From Cladopsammia gracilis (Eukaryota; Cnidaria; Anthozoa; Scleractinia; Dendrophylliidae): a DNA stretch of 64,000 nt. The notes beneath the pieces were generated by a model, which was not told where the DNA came from, did no database searches, and saw nothing but the letters and a program-made list of their open reading frames with translations. Location of the stretch: NCBI GenBank assembly GCA_022457155.1, contig JAJGOT010000352.1:450001-514000 (forward strand), in the 5' to 3' direction. Each line of letters starts with the position of its first letter. Position 1 is the first letter of the stretch. Positions 1 to 11,500 of this stretch are shown here, one piece after another. Both the position numbers and the translations under genes were made by a program.

Positions 1-444
1 ACTGATAGTAAGAACTACGACGGAACAAAAGGCTCAGTTTCATGATATAGGGTTCAGTTATCGCTGAACAGTTGCCGATTCCGCTTGGATTCTATTGGGT
101 GAAACAGCAATGCCACGCTCATTAATAAATCTTAAACCCAAATTTGGTTGACTTTTGAGACTTTTAATTTGATCTTATACCAGTAGCCACGTCGAAGCCG
201 ATAATTAAAGGGATATAAACTCTGAACTACAATATTGAAAACTGACGTAAACAACTCTCCCCTCGTGACAGGGCCTTGCTCATCCATAACACGTCAGTAA
301 GATATGTAACTGGCTGCAAGGAATATTCTTACTAATAAGGGAATCAGCCATATTTATGTAAAGATTCTATTTCTGCAGGAATGCGATTTTGTCAAGAAAA
401 GGGCCCGATTCCTACCTTCGTGTGGAGTGGTTTACATGGGTCAC
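1..444. other. No recognisable feature
   Basis: I see no convincing coding exon, RNA gene or terminal-repeat element here. It lies just downstream, on the minus strand, of the possible exon at 445-649, so it could be intron of that unknown gene. Confidence 0.4.
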
Positions 445-649
445 CTCCGCATCAGAAGCTGTATAGACTGCTGTAGAAGGTGGTATTTCACTTCATTAAC
501 GTAGAGTGCAAAAACCCCGCCCCCATTGATGGCTCTCTGTTCCATAAAGTGAGAATAAACATTCACAGGCCTGCCAACATAGAGGGATGCTGTGGTGGGA
601 TCCCTGCTGGGAAAGTGAAAGTGGGATTTCATGTTGCGCTGGTGGCAAC
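445..649 (-). CDS. Possible internal exon of an unknown gene
   Basis: On the minus strand a 205-bp open stretch is bounded by a good acceptor (TTTTTAG before 649) and a GTGACC donor after 445. It stays open and reads like protein, with segments such as HFHFPSRDPTTASLYVGRPV and NEVKYHLLQQSIQLLMR. I do not recognise the family. No neighbouring exon in a matching phase was found within the first kilobase, so it may be a lone exon of a gene that continues outside the window, a fragment, or chance. Confidence 0.3.
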
Positions 650-815
650 CTAAAAAGCGGAGACACCATGACTGGTTGGAATCAGTCCAATAGGGTTATT
701 ATTGAAGAGGTGGAGCCACCAGTTGCTTAACAAAGAAAACCATCAGATTTCCTTTCAATAAAAGTGTTGGGTCTATAAGGGACTTTTTTTGTTGGTTGGC
801 ATAGACCAATATCAC

Positions 816-1175
816 GCTAGCATGGCACAAAAATATATTTAGTTTATTGGGAAAAAGAGCCAAGCATCAAATTCAGCATATCGATATTAGTAAAACTGCA
901 AAGTTTTGTAAAGATTGCTCTTGCAAACTGACGAAGATATGAAATTTTGAAACTGAGCATTTTTACAAAGAAATGTATGGTGCATGGACGGGCATAGATT
1001 GCCCGTCCAGCCTCGTTTTCGGTTTTTTCCCATACATTAGGCCAGAGTACTAATATCTCCATCAGTGTACGAGCAATCTTTACGAAACTTTACAGTTTTA
1101 CTAATATTGATGTGCTGAATTTGATACTGGACTCTTTTCCCCATTAAATTAAATATATTATAATGCCATGCTAGC
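816..1175. repeat. Foldback element with about 100-bp inverted arms
   Basis: The sequence begins GCTAGCATGGCA and ends TGCCATGCTAGC. The arms (about 840-910 and 1070-1150) are inverted copies of one another and contain ATATTAGTAAAACTG and AAAGATTGCTC. It carries no gene and looks like a non-autonomous inverted-repeat element. Confidence 0.7.
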
Positions 1176-2183
1176 GCACATTCTAGCGCACATTCTCTGA
1201 AGTAGTTGTAGCAACCACCAGAAGAGCCAGAATGTACGTTGGCTTTCGAGAATTATGTTGTTATTCAGGAACTTAAGTGGTGATTATTATTAAAAGGATT
1301 TGATTGGGAACTAATCATGAAATCGTTTGTTATTCTTATTTTTAAACTACAAGACAGTTCCGCATTTTTTGCGGGAGATGGTCCATCATACGAGCGCCCG
1401 TGCATATAGCTTATTTTACCTATTTCAGTCCTACGATCTTATTTCTGCCTTGCCAAAATCATGCCACTCAAATCTTAGCTTTCATCTCCAGCGAGTAGCT
1501 GCATGTAAATTAGGATTTGGATATGGTATGAGTTAAAATTAAAACAAAATGATTATGTATAAAGGTCGTGGCCTGGAAGGCGCTAAGCGCGAAGAGTGGT
1601 TTATCCAGAGGGTCTCCTGAAATGAAAATACGCAGGAAAAAAATTGTTTGTTGACCTGATCTCAGAAACGGAATCATGAAATGATCCTCGTAGCGACGAA
1701 CGCAATTAATTGCGACTAAAGCCTGAAAAAAAGGGCCATATAACCGGAAACCAAAAATATTCCATGCAGGTTGACATGGTTAAAGTGGTGACTTCTTTTC
1801 AGTCATATTATATTTAAGAAGTGGAAAAGGTGCAAGAAGTCCTCTTACTGAGATTTTAAGGCTCTCTTAATTTGAATTGACTGGAATGTCACACAAAAAC
1901 GCGGCCTAAAAATTGAAGATAACTTACGCACTCCTGACTTAGCGAAACCAGGCTGAAAACGAAATCAATTTTTACGAGTACTGCATGAGAACGGAGAAAA
2001 AGGTAGATCGCTGGAAGATCTAATCCAGAGGTCATAAATTCGATTTTTCACCGGGTCAAAAAGTTTCGCTTTGATTATCCTGCTACAAGACTTGTAGTTC
2101 AAAAGTATTTGTTTGGGGTTTGTCTCTTCTCAGCCGCACTCATAAAAATTATATTTCATATTTCATCTCACTTCATACGAGTG
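1176..2183. other. Non-coding spacer, nothing recognised
   Basis: Only short chance reading frames are present. No terminal repeats, tRNA-like boxes or protein similarity were recognised. Confidence 0.4.
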
Positions 2184-2360
2184 CTAGGTAGCCTGCGAGC
2201 AGGCCCACTTGTTTGGGGTATCGCGCGAGTATCTTGGCGAGGAAGCCGGCGATAAGTTTGGGGCGAGGAAAAGTTCTCGCTCGTAATTCGCAGCTTCGCG
2301 GCTCGCATAGCACTCGCGCGAAACCCGAATAGTAGAGCCTGCTCGCAGGCTCAGTGCTAG
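2184..2360. repeat. Short palindromic element
   Basis: The ends are inverted copies: CTAGGTAGCCTGCGAGCAGG on the left and CCTGCTCGCAGGCT followed by CAGTGCTAG on the right. The interior is GC-rich and non-coding. Minus-strand reading frames across it are by-products of the palindrome. Confidence 0.55.
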
Positions 2361-2689
2361 GAGGCTCACACACTTTAAAAACTAATTGAATAAGTTGGCA
2401 AACGGGGCCCCTGGAGACTTTGATGCCTCTCAGCCTATGTTCACACTGGACAGTGTACTGGTACAGTTTGAATCCCTGCAAGTTTTGATTGAACCTGCAT
2501 GTTCACATTGTAGCGTATTGTATTTTTACCCGTCCTCACAGTGGAGCTGTTAGCACTAAAGCTGTGGTCCTCCGAAACTCAAACGTTTCCTGACGCAAAT
2601 CTGGCAAAATAATTTGTGATCGCGGGAAATTGCCTCTAATGGATGGCGTAAAAATCGTCAGTACCAGTAAAAATTCCCCGAATAGAACA

Positions 2690-2938
2690 TTTTTCAATCG
2701 AGTGTCGTAAAAAACCATAGTAATCAATGACCAATCACAACACACGCAGACAATCCAATGAACCGTCAGAACTCGAAGCAAATACATGCCAAGCGCGCGC
2801 GGGAAAACGCGTGCGAGCAAGTCACGATTGGCTTTGGTTTTACTTCTGATTGGTTGAGAAAATGGCGCAAGAATTTTTAGCCAACCACAAAGCGTAGCAA
2901 TCGCGAAATTACTTTCTACACGTAATTAAAAACCGCTT
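2690..2938. repeat. Family A inverted-repeat element, copy 1
   Basis: This is one of about ten copies of a 230-270 bp element in the window. Intact copies run from AGCGGTTTTCAATTGAGTGTCG-like ends to the inverse. Inside is a conserved block with ACCAATCACAA, AAGCGCGGGAAAACGCGTGCGA and TTCTGATTGGTTGAGAAA. This copy begins at TCAATCGAGTGTCG and ends at TTAAAAACCGCTT. Confidence 0.7.
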
Positions 2939-3427
2939 AAGGGTGAGATAGACGAAAAGCAGCGAGGAATGTAGTTGGCACCGTGCTGCTTAGACTGCGA
3001 ACAGTCCCTCATTTCTATCAGGGATAGTAGTTCGCAAATCTCTCTCTTCCTGCCCCCCCCCCGGTTTTTTTTTCCTCTCAAACATGAACACCAGTACACT
3101 CCTAAAACAAATCAACAATAAATCCACAAACCAATGATGGCACTTTTCGATTGCTTAAAAACCGATCTCAAGTACCGAAAAAAGGGCATTTAGGTGTAAC
3201 ACGCAGCCGGAGTAAGTTACCTATTGACTACAGTATGATTCTGAAGAAATGGCATTCATATGTAATTCATTCGCATAAACACAGAAAAACAAACATACTT
3301 TAACTATGCATCACACGCAAGATTGTTCAAAGATTTAACTTCCAGAACAAAAAAGCACATACATATACGTATATAATATAATAATCGACAGACACTCCTC
3401 TGTCAGCTGCCAGTTCTGTTAAATTTA
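2939..3427. other. Spacer with homopolymer runs
   Basis: A C run and a T run lie near 3053-3071 and AT-rich microsatellite-like sequence near 3360-3385. I see no gene. Confidence 0.4.
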
Positions 3428-3587
3428 TACAGCTATTTCAATTAACGTTGTCAGGTAGAAAAAGGCGAATAGCCAAGACCGCAAGGTAGTATGGGATTTT
3501 TATGCAATGGCTTTTAACCCTAACCCATACTACTTTGCGGTCTTGGTTTTAAGCTTTCATCCGACAACGTTAATTGAAATAGCTGTA
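3428..3587. repeat. Foldback element
   Basis: The outer arms ACAGCTATTTCAATTAACG and CGTTAATTGAAATAGCTGT are perfect inverted copies. Inner arms around AAGACCGCAAGGTAGTATGGG and CCCATACTACTTTGCGGTCTT also pair. Most of the 160 bp can fold into one hairpin. It is non-coding. Confidence 0.75.
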
Positions 3588-3950
3588 CACAAATACAAAT
3601 AATTATCAATACAATGTCGGGGTAAGAGGATATGATTTGCAAACGAGCAACTGCATTTTTGGATTGGAATGCCTTCTCGGACATCTGCAACTGCCTGAGC
3701 AGTGAGTTTTTGTCTGAAAGGTTATTGTAGGGAGAAAAAAGTGTCGTTATGCCAAAACATCTTTTCCGTGTACTCGAGAACACTCATACACATGTTCGGT
3801 GCACTCGACAAATGTTCGGTGTATTCGAGATCACTCGTGCAATGTTCGTTGTTCTCGAGACCACTCGTGCAACGCTCTGATTTGTTTTAAACTAAGAACA
3901 GGAAACTCTTACGAACTTTTACGAAGACTTTCCCGAATGCAAAGACTCCT

Positions 3951-5468
3951 GTTAACCCTTTCACTCCAAGGGTCAAACCTCGCTTCTCGTATTGTGAGTC
4001 TGTGAGCGAAACCGAATGCTTCAACATTCAAATAAAACCACTGAGCAGTACTGTTTGTTATGCTGTACAAGGGTGCTTCTAATTTATGGGATATCCTAAG
4101 TTTGATATCCAAATAAAAACAACTAATACGGTCCTGTTTTAGAGTTTATCATGCTGTGCAGGGTGATTCAAACTTGTGGGTCTGTGGATGAAATGTGACC
4201 ATTTAAATGAAAGCTATTCAGTACTTTCCTGCGGTGCTGCTGGTTTATTACACTGTTCAAGGTGACTCAATAGCTTTTGAGTCCGTGGATGAAATCCTAA
4301 AGTGTGACACTCAAATGAAAGCTATTGAGCAGTACTTTCCTGTGGTACTGTTTATTATAATGTACAAGGTCGTTCTAACTTTTGAGGCTGTGGATAAAAT
4401 CCTAAAGTGTGACATTCAAATGAAAGCTATTAAGCAGTTCTTTCCTGTGGTACTGTTTATTATGCTGTACAAGGTGGTTCTAACTTTTGAGTCTGTGGAT
4501 GAAATCCTAAAGTGTGACATTCAAATGAAAGCTATTGAGCAGTACTTTCCTGTGGTACTGTTTATTATACTGTACAAGGTCGTTCTAACTTTTGAGGCTG
4601 TGGATAAAATCCTAAAGTGTGACCACAGGCAGCCCATGCTCAGTAGGTGATGGTTCTTTGATATTACCCAACGAACGATTTATAGACTTTCTATGGGAAA
4701 TTCTCTTTAATCTTATAAGTGCTAAAATAAAGCTATTAATGTAGAATTAAACTTCATTTACCTCAACATTTTGTTTTCGTTGTGTCTTTTATGCAATTTG
4801 TGCGCAAATTGTGTCCACTTCTAGACGGTTTTGTGGCTTACGAGTTTTTGCAATGTCGTTGGTTGTCGTTTACACTCGCTTTATAACGAAAACCCAATGT
4901 TGAGGTAAGTGAAGTTTATTTCTACATTAATAGCTTCATTTTAGCATTTATAATATTAAAGTGAATTTCCCATACAAAGTCTATAAATCGTTCGTTGCGT
5001 AATATCAAAGAACCATCACATACTGAGCTTGGACTGCCTGTGGTGTGATCATTGAAATGAAAGCTATTGTGAAGTACTTTCCAGTGGTACTGTTTATTAT
5101 GCTGTTCAAGGTTGTTCTTACTTTTGACTCCGTGGATAAAAAATCCTTAAGTGTGACCATTCAATTGAAAGCTGTTGGGCAGTACGTTCCTGTGGTACTG
5201 TTTATTATACTGTACAAAGTGGTTTAACTTTTGAGTCAGTGGAAGAACTCCTAAAGTCTGACCATTCAAATCAAAGCTATTTAACGTGTATAAGGTACAA
5301 GGTGGTTCTTACTTTTGAGTCTATGAATAATGAAGTCCTAAGGTGTTACCATTGAAATGAAAGCAGTTAAGTGGTACTCTTACGCTGTACTATTTACTTC
5401 CCGATATTTTGCAAAGTGAAATTAGAATTTTCTCAGCTTTGACCTTGGACGGGTGTGAAAGGGTTAAC
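3951..5468. mobile_element. Family B element with internal 105-bp tandem modules
   Basis: The left end reads GTTAACCCTTTCACTCCAAG and the right end is the inverse, ending GTGTGAAAGGGTTAAC. Between them about eight head-to-tail modules occur, each containing ATGAAAGCTATTGAGCAGTA, TTATTATGCTGTACAAGG and GAGTCTGTGGATGAAATCCT. The period is 105 bp at 4315, 4420 and 4525. Because 105 is a multiple of three, a 147-residue reading frame stays open across 4207-4650. I take that as periodicity and not as a gene. A separate foldback (4623-5043) interrupts the array. Confidence 0.75.
4623..5043. mobile_element. 421-bp foldback element inserted in the 105-bp array
   Basis: The ends are CCACAGGCAG and CTGCCTGTGG, with inverted arms of about 150 bp on each side. 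TGTGA lies immediately outside both ends (4618-4622 and 5044-5048), a likely 5-bp target-site duplication. The flanks are two parts of a 105-bp module, so this insertion is younger than the array. Confidence 0.8.
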
Positions 5469-5470
5469 GG

Positions 5471-5585
5471 GGACCTTGAGCAACGACAGCGTTGATGTCC
5501 CGAATAGCAACCGGAAGTCGACTGAACACCATACTTCCGGTTGCTTGTTCCATACTTGCTCGGGACGACAACGTTGCTAAGGTCC
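5471..5585. repeat. Foldback in the 3' flank of the GTPase gene
   Basis: GGACCTTGAGCAACG at the left and CGTTGCTAAGGTCC at the right are imperfect inverted arms, with a second pair around CAACCGGAAGT and ACTTCCGGTTG. On the minus strand it begins directly after the GTPase stop codon, so it would form a hairpin at the start of the 3' untranslated region. Confidence 0.65.
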
Positions 5586-8500
5586 TTAATGCCATACACC
5601 AAACAACTTTCTCCTATAATTAATACTCGAATCGCTAAGTTTCTTTTTGACGGCACGCTTCTTTTTACATTCTGACGCGCTCTCATCCGTTTGGCTGTCA
5701 TTATCACTGCAACTTGAGGGGCGCCAATTGTTCATCAAATGCGAGGGGAATTCAGGCGGGCTCACTTTTCGTCTCCGCGCTCGTATTTCGCGAATCAAAT
5801 CGCAAAACGATTTATCAACACCATCGTAATCCGCTGCAGACGCTTCACCGAATAACCACTCGTATCTATTTGCCAAAGTTTGCCCCTCATTCTTGGCAAC
5901 GGTGCGATGCTCTTCCAAATCGGTTTTGTTTCCAATCAGGAGAAATGGGACTGGACCCTGATTTGCCGAGTCACGTGATTCCTCGATCATTTCCTTGTAG
6001 CGAGGAACTGTGATGTAACTTTTCCTGTCAGCGACTGAATAAATAACGATAAAACCGTCTCCTGTGCTTAGAAAGTGTTCCTTCAGTTTCGATGTTGAGC
6101 TCTGGAAGAAAGGGAAAAAAAAAAGAATTTATTTCGATGAAACAAGAATTAAGTAACTGTAAAGTACAGTGGAACCACCACTTTGGGGCACCCGGGGACA
6201 CCCGGGGACACCTTCACTGAGGGGACACCTCCACTGAGGGGACACCTTCACTGAAGGGGACACCTTCACTGAGGGGGCACCTCCACTGAGGGGGCACCTC
6301 CACTGAGGGGACACCTCCACTGAGGGGACACCTTCACTGAAGGGGACACCTTCACTGAGGGGGCACCTCCACTGAGGGGAAACCTCCACTGAGGGGACAC
6401 CTCCACTGAGGGAAAACCGCCACGGAGGGGACACCTCCACTGAGGGGAAACCGCCACGGAGGGGACACCTCCACTGAGGGGAAACCGCCACGGAGGGGAC
6501 ACCTCCACCGAGAGGACACCTCCACTTAGGGGACACCTCCACTGAGGGGGCACCTTCACTGAGGGGACACCTCCACTGAGGGGACACCTCCACTGAGGGG
6601 GCACCTCCACTGAGGGGGCACCTCCACTGAGGGGGCACCTCCACTGAGGGGGCACCTCCACTGAGGGGGCACCTCCACTGAGGGGACACCTCCACTGAGG
6701 GGGCACCTCCACTGAGGGGGCACCTCCACTGAGGGGGCACCTCCACTGAGGGGGCACCTCCACTGAGGGGGCACCTCCACTGAGGGGACACCTCCACTGA
6801 GGGGACACCTCCACTGAGGGGACACCTCCACTGAGGGGGCACCTCCACTGAGGGGGCACCTCCACTGAGGGGGCACCTCCACTGAGGGGGCACCTCCACT
6901 GAGGGGACACCTCCACTGAGGGGACACCTCCACTGAGGGGACACCTCCACTGAGGGGGCACCTTCACTGAGGGAGCACCTTCACTGAGGGGACACCTTCA
7001 CTAAGGGGACACCTTCACTGAGGGGACACCTCCACTAAGGGTACACCTCCATTGAGGGAACACCTCTACTGAGGGGACAGCTCGATTGAGAGGACACCTC
7101 AATTGGGAAGACACCTCCATTGAGGGGACACCACCTTTAAAGGGTCGCCTCCATTAAGAGGACATATCCATTGAGGGGACACCTTCACTAAGGGGACACT
7201 TCTTTTGGTCCGGCCGGCAAAACGCTCATATAATCTTTGTAATTATCCACTCTGTTAACTCCCGGTGCCGATGGTGCCCTCTTAATGGAGATTACACTGT
7301 ATGACAGGGGAAGAAGTTTTTTCCAGTTTTACCAAAATTTAGAGAAATATAATCACAACGTTGTTAACAGATTTTCTCAAAACGAAGGTTGTAAAACGTA
7401 TCGCCTGAATTTGCTAAGACAAACTTAGCTATCGTTTGCAATCTTCGGGTTGCAGTTGTATTGATCAAAATTAACTATTCCCTATTCACATATTGGCAAC
7501 TGCCTTAAAAACACTTTGCCAAAGATTGATAAAAATAAGCCGCGCTGTCCGCATGGAAGGCAAAACATCACTTGCGTAGATGGCGCATGATTTTCTATCA
7601 TGGGTCGAGAACCACTCTAAAGCCTTTTTAAGGAATTAATGCCAGCTAGAGTGCGTATTGGTTCTTGCTTACCCTGCATGCTGTGTCCAAAATATCAAGA
7701 GTGACTTGCTCGCCATCCACTATTACTGTGCGGCGATAACAATCCTCTGCAAACAATGAAAGAAACATTTTAAGCCCGGGTGGACAAAAAACAAGGGGCG
7801 ACGAGAGTTCAAACTCTTGATCTCGTTTGATTGCCATCTTTCCGAAAGTTGGCAGTGAAATCGATTCGAGTTCGCTCTCGTTAATTCTCGTTAACTATTT
7901 TGTGCTCTCGTTAACTATCGTTACTCTTGTCAACTCTCGTGTGCTCTCGTTAACTCTAGTTAGCCATCTTGTGCTCTCGTTAACTATCGCGTGCTCTCGT
8001 TTACTTTCGTGTGCTCCCGTTAACTCTCGTGTGCGCTTGTTTACTCTCGTGCGCTCTCGTTAACTATCTTGTGCTCTCGTTAACTCTCGTGCACTCTCGT
8101 TGGCCGCAGTAACATATCATCGAGATCGGATCTGCTGAAATTTTCATGAACATGCGAATCAACGAGCGTTTATTTTTTTAACCAAAGCAAACGTGAATGT
8201 TTATCGACTCTCAATTGAAAACCGCTCTGTTTTTCGAAAAAAAAAATTTTTCGAAAATTTAAGGTGGCTATTTTTTTAAACTTTGCCAAAAGTTGTATGC
8301 TAATTACAATTCGATAATAAAAAGATGGGGGTCACCGAGCTCGTTTTTTAGTTATAAACAATTAAAGCTAAAATTAAGGGTGTCTTTAACAGGTTACATT
8401 GTTACTATGGTAACCTGTTATGTCATGACAATGACCATAACTTGTTCAACAATGACTGGACATTTGTTTAATACCATTATTGTAGCATCAACTGATAACA

Positions 8501-11500
8501 AACGGTAGTATTGATGCATCAAAGTATAAGTGATGGAAAATTCTGGGAACTACTTTAAGCCGGAGACAAAACAAAGGGTAAACAATACTAACCAATTGTC
8601 GGATCATATTCCCCAATGAATCGATGACACAGAAATCGCACCAGCAAAGCTGAAAGAAAGTACACTACATTTATTACTACCACAGGCAACCCAAACTCAC
8701 AATACGGTATTTTCGGTTCTGGAGAAAGAGAGAAAGTTGTTTAAGAAACATGGAACTCGGCTATGTTAGAAGTAAACTGAGCTACGTTCATCATGAGCAC
8801 ACGATGTCAACGAAAACATGGGAGTAAAAGACGGCCATTAAGTTTATCCAGTTAGCCGCTAAACACAAATCGTGTCATAGGCGCGTTTTTCTACGCATGG
8901 CACAAGTTACATGCTTTCAATTAAGTGTCGAAAGTAATTTAGTGATTGGCTAAAATATCTCGGAGCACTTTCTCAACCAATCAGAAGTGAAATCAAAGCA
9001 ATTTGCTCGAACGCGTTTTCCCGCGCTTGGCGCCAGCTCCATGTATTTGCTTCGAGGTGTGATTGGTTCATTGGATCGCCTGCCTCTGTTTTGATTGGTC
9101 AGAGTAATTACTTTGGTTTTGGTTTTACGACACTCAAGTGTAAATCTCATCATTTGCCTACGTTTTGATTAACCCACCTGTTGCGATCACTTTTGTTTTG
9201 GAACTTATATCTCCACTCTCAAACTCTTACTATTTTATTCAAACTTCAACCATAATCCCCTCTTAATAGGATGAACACTCCTTTGGCCGGCTGACCATCT
9301 TCTTAATCGTCTTAAAACCCCACTATTTGTGACACTTATTGCCTCTAAAAATAGCATTCTACCATGTTCATTTTCGTTCACAAAATAATTTAGCCAAACA
9401 AAGTAAGGGTAAAGCGGTGAAACAGTATACAGTTATCATTAAACGTGTTGATCCGAATTTTCTAAACACTGCAACGATTTTTAGCCCTGTGAATGTTCCA
9501 GCGTCATATTCAACTTCCTTCCTACTTTTCTAATTTTGTCCCACAAGTGGGTAAAGAAAACTTCAAGGCGTGTCGTTTGTATCTTGTTTCGTCGGAAATC
9601 TGTTTACTATTCAGTCTTATAAAACCGCAACTTTGCCAAACAAGAAAACAGTTTAGTATGAAAACATCCGATTTGTCTGGCGGAAAAGACTTTCAATGTA
9701 AGTTTACAAGTAGCGTCTGTTCTCCCAGCCTAGTTTACAAGTCAGACAAGTTGTCTTGGATTAAACATGAAATGACAAATAGTATCAAATTTTATTCTTG
9801 AGGAACATCTTTTTGCACCGAGGAAAACAAAACAGATTCTCTGTGACGTATCTGTGTTCAGTTATTGGTTTAGTATTCTATTTCCCTTTACTATAAAGAC
9901 GTCGACATGCTCATATGGTATTCATTTGTAGTAATCGCAAAGACCATAAATAAAACTGCAAACCACAAATGTACATTACTCAGCTGATTACTGGGAACTT
10001 GAAAGCGTTAAGTTCACCTAGATGGGGAGGTCCTAGATTAACATAAAACCGACATGTATATCTATTTCAGTCTTTCGGTTCTCCATACACAAAGAGTTCA
10101 ATTTAAGGTAGAAAAAATAATTCAGAAATCAGAAAAAAAAGGAAATCGATTGAATCTCTCTCACACACAGACACGCAAACGCAAAAGAAGTAAATAAAAT
10201 ATCAGATGATCCGTTCCCATTTTCTTTATACTGAATTGAATGCAAGTGCTTGTAAAGAGCCATGAGACGTGATATGTGCGCCATGTACGTGTAAGTCATA
10301 CATTCATTCATACACGACTTCTGTGATCATTTTTGTTGAAGACCACCTTGGGTAAAGATCATTCTTCTCAGGTTTACCCTCAATTAACAGACAGCTTTTT
10401 TAACTGCTGCGACTTCAACACGTAAATCAATCAGTAAGCACGTAATAAAATAGCCAACCGGATTTCGGTTGAAAACTCAAAATGATAGAAACACAATTTG
10501 TCTCAGGATTTGATCTTGGAGGGGAAACTGGAGTTTAGAACATCACTAAGCTAAGCTTTTCCGGCAATGACCTTGTTAACCTTTTCGTTCGCAAAAGTGC
10601 CTCAGGTAGATTGAAACACGAAGCACAATACAAAATTTCTTTTTGCCAAAGATCGAGAAAAAAAAAACAACGGAAAAAAAAAAAACAGTACTACAACAAA
10701 GAACTGATCAACGGGTTTTATGTGAATGGTCACACTTAGGGAATTCATCAACAATCTCAAAAGTTGGAACCACCTCAGTTGTGCAGCACAATAAACAGTA
10801 CCACAGGAAAGCACTGCTCAATAGCTTTCATTTAAATGGTCACACTTTAGGATTTCATCCACAGACTCAAAAGTTAGAATCACCTTGTACAGCATAATAA
10901 ACAGTACCACAGGAAAGTACTGCTCAATAGCTTTCATTTGAATGGTCTCACTTTAGGATTTCATCCACAGACTCAAAAGTTAGAACCACCTTGTACAGCA
11001 TAATAAACAGTACCACAGTAAAGTACTGCTCAATAGCTTTCATTTGAATGGTCACACTTTAGGATTTTATCCACATACTAAAAAGTTTGAACCACCTTGT
11101 ACAGTATAGTAAACAGTACCACAGGAAAGTACTGCTCAGTAGCTTCTATTTGAATGAACACACTTTAGTATTTCATCCATAGACTCAAAAGTTATAACCA
11201 CCTTGTACGGCGTAATGAACAGTGCTACAGGAAAGTACTGCTCAATAGCTTTCATTTGAATGGTCACACTTTAGTATTTCATCCATAGACTCAAAAGTTA
11301 TAACCACCTTGTACGGCGTAATGAACAGTGCTACAGGAAAGTACTGCTCAGTAGCTTTACTCGAGGATTTCATCCGAAAACTCAAAACTGAGTTAGAACC
11401 ACCTTGTGTAGCATAATACATACAGTCTGCGCCATCAATTATGATACTAATCCTCACAGTGACAGGGGCGTAGCTCGTACACATTACTAATTTTCATCTG

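Noticed and set aside
4207..4650. 147-codon frame of repeated MKAIEQYFPVVLFIMLYKVV units
   Set aside because: The 105-bp module length is a multiple of three, which keeps the frame open. Other copies of the array have stops and shifts.
3951..5468. CRISPR-like or satellite centromere array
   Set aside because: There are no unique spacers, and the array is bounded by transposon-like ends and dispersed at many loci. The genome is eukaryotic.
6129..6967. Three overlapping minus-strand reading frames of 125-273 codons with VPSVEVSPQWRCPLSGG-type repeats
   Set aside because: They are the three frames of one stop-free 17-bp minisatellite inside an intron of the GTPase gene, so not proteins.
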